64,000 nucleotides of DNA from Amycolatopsis suaedae (lineage in GTDB: Bacteria > Actinomycetota > Actinomycetes > Mycobacteriales > Pseudonocardiaceae), in assembly GCF_004214935.1 (NCBI RefSeq), contig NZ_SFCC01000017.1, forward strand, positions 1-64,000. The letters run 5' to 3'. The notes beneath the pieces are model-generated. The model was not told the DNA's origin. It searched no databases and saw only the letters and a program-made list of their open reading frames with translations. Positions 61,093 to 64,000 of this stretch are shown piece after piece (the first letter of the stretch is position 1; every line of letters begins with the position of its first letter). Position numbers and translations under genes: made by a program.

Positions 61093-61485
61093 AAGTCAAG
61101 CCCGGAGTACACCATCGGCGAACTGGCCGGCCGGTTCGGCCTGCCTGCCAACGTGCTGCGGCACTGGGAGAGCGTCGGCCTGCTCACCCCGCCCCGCACG
61201 GCGGGCGGCCGCCGCCGCTACGGCGAGCCGGACGCGGTCCGGATCGCGCTGATCCTGCAGGGCAAGCGGCTCGGCTTCGGGCTGCCGCAGATCCGCCGGG
61301 TGCTCGACGCCGACGACCCGGCGGACCGGCGCACAGCACTGCGCGAACACCACGAGCAGCTGACCCGCCGGATCGCCGAGGCGCAGGCGGCACGCGACCT
61401 CGTCGGGCACGCACTGGAGTGCACCAGCGAGGACTTCCTGCACTGCCCGCACTTCCGGGCCCGGCTGGCCGAACTGGTCCCCTGA
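61090..61485 (+). CDS. MerR family transcriptional regulator
   Basis: The 131-aa protein has the MerR winged helix (YTIGELAGRFGLPANVLRHWESVGLLTPPRTAGGRRRYGEPDAVRIALILQGKRLGFGLPQIRRVLD), a coiled-coil dimer helix and a short C-terminus with two cysteines (LECTSEDFLHCPHF) that could sense metal or thiols. It is divergent from, and probably controls, the methyltransferase gene. The inducer is unknown. Confidence 0.9.
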   Translation: MKSSPEYTIGELAGRFGLPANVLRHWESVGLLTPPRTAGGRRRYGEPDAVRIALILQGKRLGFGLPQIRRVLDADDPADRRTALREHHEQLTRRIAEAQAARDLVGHALECTSEDFLHCPHFRARLAELVP

Positions 61486-62664
61486 TCAGCCCACCAGACG
61501 CCGGACCACGCCGTCGGCCAGCAGCCTGCCGGAGTCGGTCAGCACCGCCCTGCCGCCTGCCAGCGCCAGCAGCCCCTCCGCCTCGGCGGCACGCGCCTCC
61601 CGCACGCCGTCGGCGTCCAGCGCGTCCAGCGGCAGGCCCTCGGCGATCCGCAGTTCCAGCATGACCCGCTCCAGGTGCCGGTCGGCCTCGGTGAGGACCT
61701 CGCTGCCCGCGCTGGGCCAGCGGCCCTCGGCGAGCATCGCCGCGTACCGGGCCGGGTGCTTGACGTTCCACCAGCGCACCCCGCCGACGTGGCTGTGCGC
61801 GCCGGGACCGGCACCCCACCAGTCGCCGCCACGCCAGTACCCCAGGTTGTGCCTGCAGCGGTCCCGCTCGGAACGGGCCCAGTTGGACACCTCGTACCAC
61901 CGCAGGCCCGCCGCGGTCAGCACCTCGTCGACCAGCTCGTAGTAGCTGGCCAGCACGTCCTCGTCGGGCATCGGCAGCTCGCCACGGCGCACCCGGCGGG
62001 CCATCGCGGTGCCCTCCTCGACGATCAGCGAGTACGCCGACACGTGGTCCACCTCCGCGGCGACCACGGCGTCCAGCGACGCCCGCAGGTCGTCCACCCG
62101 CTCCCCCGGCGTGCCGTAGATCAGGTCAAGGTTGACGTGCTCGAAACCGGCCGAACGGGCCTCGATGGCCGCCAGCACCGGACGGCCGGGCGTGTGCACC
62201 CGGTCCAGCACCGCCAGCACGTGCCGGGCGGCCGACTGCATGCCCAGCGACACCCGGGTGTAGCCGGCGTCCCGGATGCCGGCGAAGAACTCCGGCGAGG
62301 TCGACTCCGGGTTCGCCTCGGTGGTGACCTCGGCGCCCCGGGCCAGGCCGAACGACGACCGCACGGCGTCCAGCACCGACGCCAGCCCGTCCGCGCCCAG
62401 CAGCGACGGCGTGCCGCCGCCGACGAACACCGTCTCGGCGGGCGGCGGGCCGCCCAGCACGCGGGCGGCCAGGTCCAGCTCCCGGCGCAGGCCGTCCAGC
62501 CAGGACGCCGGCGAGGAGTCCGAGCCGAGCTCGCCCGCGGTGTAGGTGTTGAAGTCGCAGTACCCGCAGCGGGTCGCGCAGAACGGCACGTGCACGTACA
62601 CGCCGAACGGCCGCGTGCCCAGCCCCTCCAGTGCCGCCTGCGGCAGCACCTCAAGCTCGCTCAC
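61486..62664 (-). CDS. hemW: Radical SAM heme chaperone HemW (HemN-like)
   Basis: The 392-aa radical SAM protein has the cluster motif Cys29-x3-Cys33-x2-Cys36 (VHVPFCATRCGYCDFNTYT), VFVGGGTPSLL, TTEANPES, RVSLGMQSAARHVL and the HemN C-terminal domain (GAGPGAHSHVGGVRWWNVKHPARY). It lacks the N-terminal extension of true coproporphyrinogen dehydrogenases, which points to HemW, a heme-delivery protein. GTG 62664 follows GGAGGGGTA and is preferred to ATG 62745. Confidence 0.93.
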   Translation of the reverse strand: MSELEVLPQAALEGLGTRPFGVYVHVPFCATRCGYCDFNTYTAGELGSDSSPASWLDGLRRELDLAARVLGGPPPAETVFVGGGTPSLLGADGLASVLDAVRSSFGLARGAEVTTEANPESTSPEFFAGIRDAGYTRVSLGMQSAARHVLAVLDRVHTPGRPVLAAIEARSAGFEHVNLDLIYGTPGERVDDLRASLDAVVAAEVDHVSAYSLIVEEGTAMARRVRRGELPMPDEDVLASYYELVDEVLTAAGLRWYEVSNWARSERDRCRHNLGYWRGGDWWGAGPGAHSHVGGVRWWNVKHPARYAAMLAEGRWPSAGSEVLTEADRHLERVMLELRIAEGLPLDALDADGVREARAAEAEGLLALAGGRAVLTDSGRLLADGVVRRLVG

Positions 62665-62968
62665 TACCCCTCCGCGAATGTCAAGCCCCTCCGGCCGGCT
62701 CCCAGCATGCGGACCGGCCTGGACCACATAGTGGGCCGGTGGCACCCTGGGATACGTGACTCGTGCCGGTACCGCCCTCGTGGTTCGTCGCCACGTCGAC
62801 TACCTGCGCGTCGCGAGCTCCCTGTGCCGGTAGCACCGCTGACCCGCCGACCCACCACGTGTCAGGACCGTCGGGCACCGTCGCGCGCCGTGTGAAGGGA
62901 CTCCCCCACGGTACTTCCCGGAACCGCCCGGGCGCGAACCGGTGCCCTCCATCCCCGGAGGACATCAC
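62665..62968. other. sirA leader region and divergent spacer
   Basis: The gap between the hemW start and the sirA start contains the leader-peptide frame (62756-62833). About 135 bases of G+C-rich sequence follow, with segments that could pair (for example ACGGTACTTCCCGG near 62909 and CCCGGGCGCGAACCGG near 62928). The sirA ribosome site GGAGGAC lies at its end. No other gene is seen. Confidence 0.5.
62756..62833 (+). CDS. Cysteine-responsive leader peptide upstream of sirA
   Basis: A 25-codon frame from GTG 62756 ends ...HVDYLRVASSLCR-stop. The ending LRVAS-LCR is the signature of actinobacterial putative leader peptides found before sulfur-assimilation genes, where scarce Cys-tRNA stalls ribosomes near the terminal Cys codon and raises downstream expression. 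It lies 135 bases before sirA. The mechanism here is inferred from family knowledge. Confidence 0.82.
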   Translation: MTRAGTALVVRRHVDYLRVASSLCR

Positions 62969-64000
62969 ATGGCCGCGCCAACCCGCACCGCCCGTCCCAA
63001 ACAGCGCCGCGGCGAGGGCCAGTGGGCGCTGGGGTACCGGGAGCCGCTCAACCCCAACGAGCGCTCCAAGAAGGACGACCACCCGCTCAACGTCCGCGCC
63101 CGCATCGAGAACATCTACGCCCACCGCGGCTTCGACTCGATCGACCCCGGCGACCTGCGCGGGCGGTTCCGCTGGTTCGGCCTGTACACCCAGCGCAAGC
63201 CCGGCATCGACGGCGGCCGCACCGCGACGCTGGAGCCGAAGGAGCTCGACGACCGCTACTTCATGCTGCGGGTCCGGGTCGACGGCGGCGCGCTGACCAC
63301 CGAGCAGCTGGCCGTGCTGGGCGAGATCTCGCAGACGCACGCCCGCGACACCGCTGACATCACCGACCGGCAGAACATCCAGTACCACTGGATCCAGATC
63401 GAGGACATCCCGGCGATCTGGGCCAAGCTGGAGAACGCGGGCATGACCACCATGGAGGCCTGCGGTGACAGTCCGCGGGTCATCCTCGGCTCGCCGCTGG
63501 CCGGGATCGCCGCCGACGAGGTGATCGACGGCACACCGGCGATCGACGAGATCAAGCGCCGCTACGTCGGCGACCCGGCCTACGCCAACCTGCCGCGCAA
63601 GTTCAAGACCGCCATCTCCGGCCTGCCCGACGTGGCACACGAGGTGCACGACGTCGCGTTCGTCGGCGTCGACCACCCCGAGCACGGCCCCGGATTCGAC
63701 GTGTGGGTCGGCGGCGGCCTGTCCACCAACCCGATGATCGGCCAGCGCCTGGGCGCCTGGGTGCCGCGCGACGAGGTGCCCGAGGTGTGGGAGGGCGTGA
63801 TCAGCATCTTCCGCGACTACGGCTACCGCAGGCTGCGCAGTCGGGCGCGGCTGAAGTACCTGGTCAAGGACTGGGGCGCGGAGAAGTTCCGCCAGGTGCT
63901 GCAGGACGAGTACCTCAAGCGGGAGCTGATCGACGGCCCGGCGCCGGAGGTGCCCGAGCGCCCGGCCGACCACGTCGGCGTGCACCGGCAGAAGGACGGC
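62969..64000 (+). CDS. sirA: Ferredoxin-sulfite (or nitrite) reductase, N-terminal part (cut by window end)
   Basis: 344 codons are visible from ATG 62969 behind GGAGGAC. They include PKQRRGEGQWALGYREPLNPNE, RARIENIYAHRGFDSIDPGDLRGRFRWFGLYTQRKPG, DITDRQNIQYHWIQIEDIPAIW, the substrate-binding DSPRVILGSPLAGIAADE and LPRKFKTAISGLPD. The siroheme/4Fe-4S cysteines lie beyond the edge. The family reduces sulfite to sulfide (SirA/NirA), and the cysteine-type leader peptide supports sulfite. hemW divergent from this gene is the order known in mycobacteria. Confidence 0.93.
   Translation, partial: MAAPTRTARPKQRRGEGQWALGYREPLNPNERSKKDDHPLNVRARIENIYAHRGFDSIDPGDLRGRFRWFGLYTQRKPGIDGGRTATLEPKELDDRYFMLRVRVDGGALTTEQLAVLGEISQTHARDTADITDRQNIQYHWIQIEDIPAIWAKLENAGMTTMEACGDSPRVILGSPLAGIAADEVIDGTPAIDEIKRRYVGDPAYANLPRKFKTAISGLPDVAHEVHDVAFVGVDHPEHGPGFDVWVGGGLSTNPMIGQRLGAWVPRDEVPEVWEGVISIFRDYGYRRLRSRARLKYLVKDWGAEKFRQVLQDEYLKRELIDGPAPEVPERPADHVGVHRQKDG

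Overview
The window is a high-G+C actinobacterial chromosome segment. Gene order, codon bias and repeat types point to Pseudonocardiaceae, most likely Amycolatopsis or a close relative. That genus call is an inference from style and was not searched. The backbone dnaG - dgt - glyS - smtB/zur - uppS - recO - era - CBS protein - ybeY - phoH - rsmE - dnaJ - hrcA ... hemW - sirA keeps the order I know from Mycobacterium tuberculosis (roughly Rv2343c to Rv2391), with lineage-specific genes inserted between the blocks.

Left edge (1-4.8 kb): two tiny overlapping genes, a frameshifted dihydrofolate-reductase-family gene, an M48-like membrane peptidase of visibly lower G+C, and a tyrosine integrase next to a tRNA-Asn. 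It looks like the tRNA-proximal end of an integrated and probably decayed island.

4.9-26.5 kb: housekeeping genes (tam, dnaG, dgt, glyS) mixed with regulators and surface proteins. These include an ECF41 sigma factor with a perfect ECF41-type promoter in front of a nearby AhpD/carboxymuconolactone-decarboxylase-like gene, a serpin, a four-gene ABC/two-component operon, two tandem class F-like sortases after a secreted protein, and the smtB-zur metal-regulator pair.

26.7-41.2 kb: a DUF318/TIGR03943 permease pair, then a long minus-strand run with uppS-recO, a cluster of small membrane proteins (two CD225/dispanin proteins, an RDD protein and a DUF2752 protein), era, a deaminase-fold protein without catalytic residues, a CorC-like protein, ybeY-phoH, a HIT protein, rsmE-dnaJ-hrcA.

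41.5-51.5 kb: a reductive pyrimidine / beta-amino-acid catabolic locus. A PucR regulator is divergent from an aminotransferase and mmsA. An NCS1 transporter, beta-ureidopropionase, dihydropyrimidinase and a flavin/F420 oxidoreductase follow. No dihydropyrimidine dehydrogenase is present here. A subtilisin-inhibitor (SSI) gene lies inside the locus.

51.9-64 kb: a siderophore-interacting protein with an iron box, a MacB-like ABC exporter, a GH18 chitinase with the chi-type direct repeats in its promoter, a hydrolase behind a mirrored operator pair, a TetR/SnoaL-fold pair with clustered operators, a MerR/methyltransferase pair, hemW, and sirA (cut by the window end) preceded by a cysteine-ending leader peptide.

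Intergenic gaps carry several repeat families: GTGAAGG-CCA-CCTTCAC palindromic elements, some with MITE-like terminal inverted repeats; a 125-bp dispersed repeat; a 160-bp palindrome that supplies the end of the serpin gene; and 21/22-bp tandem units.
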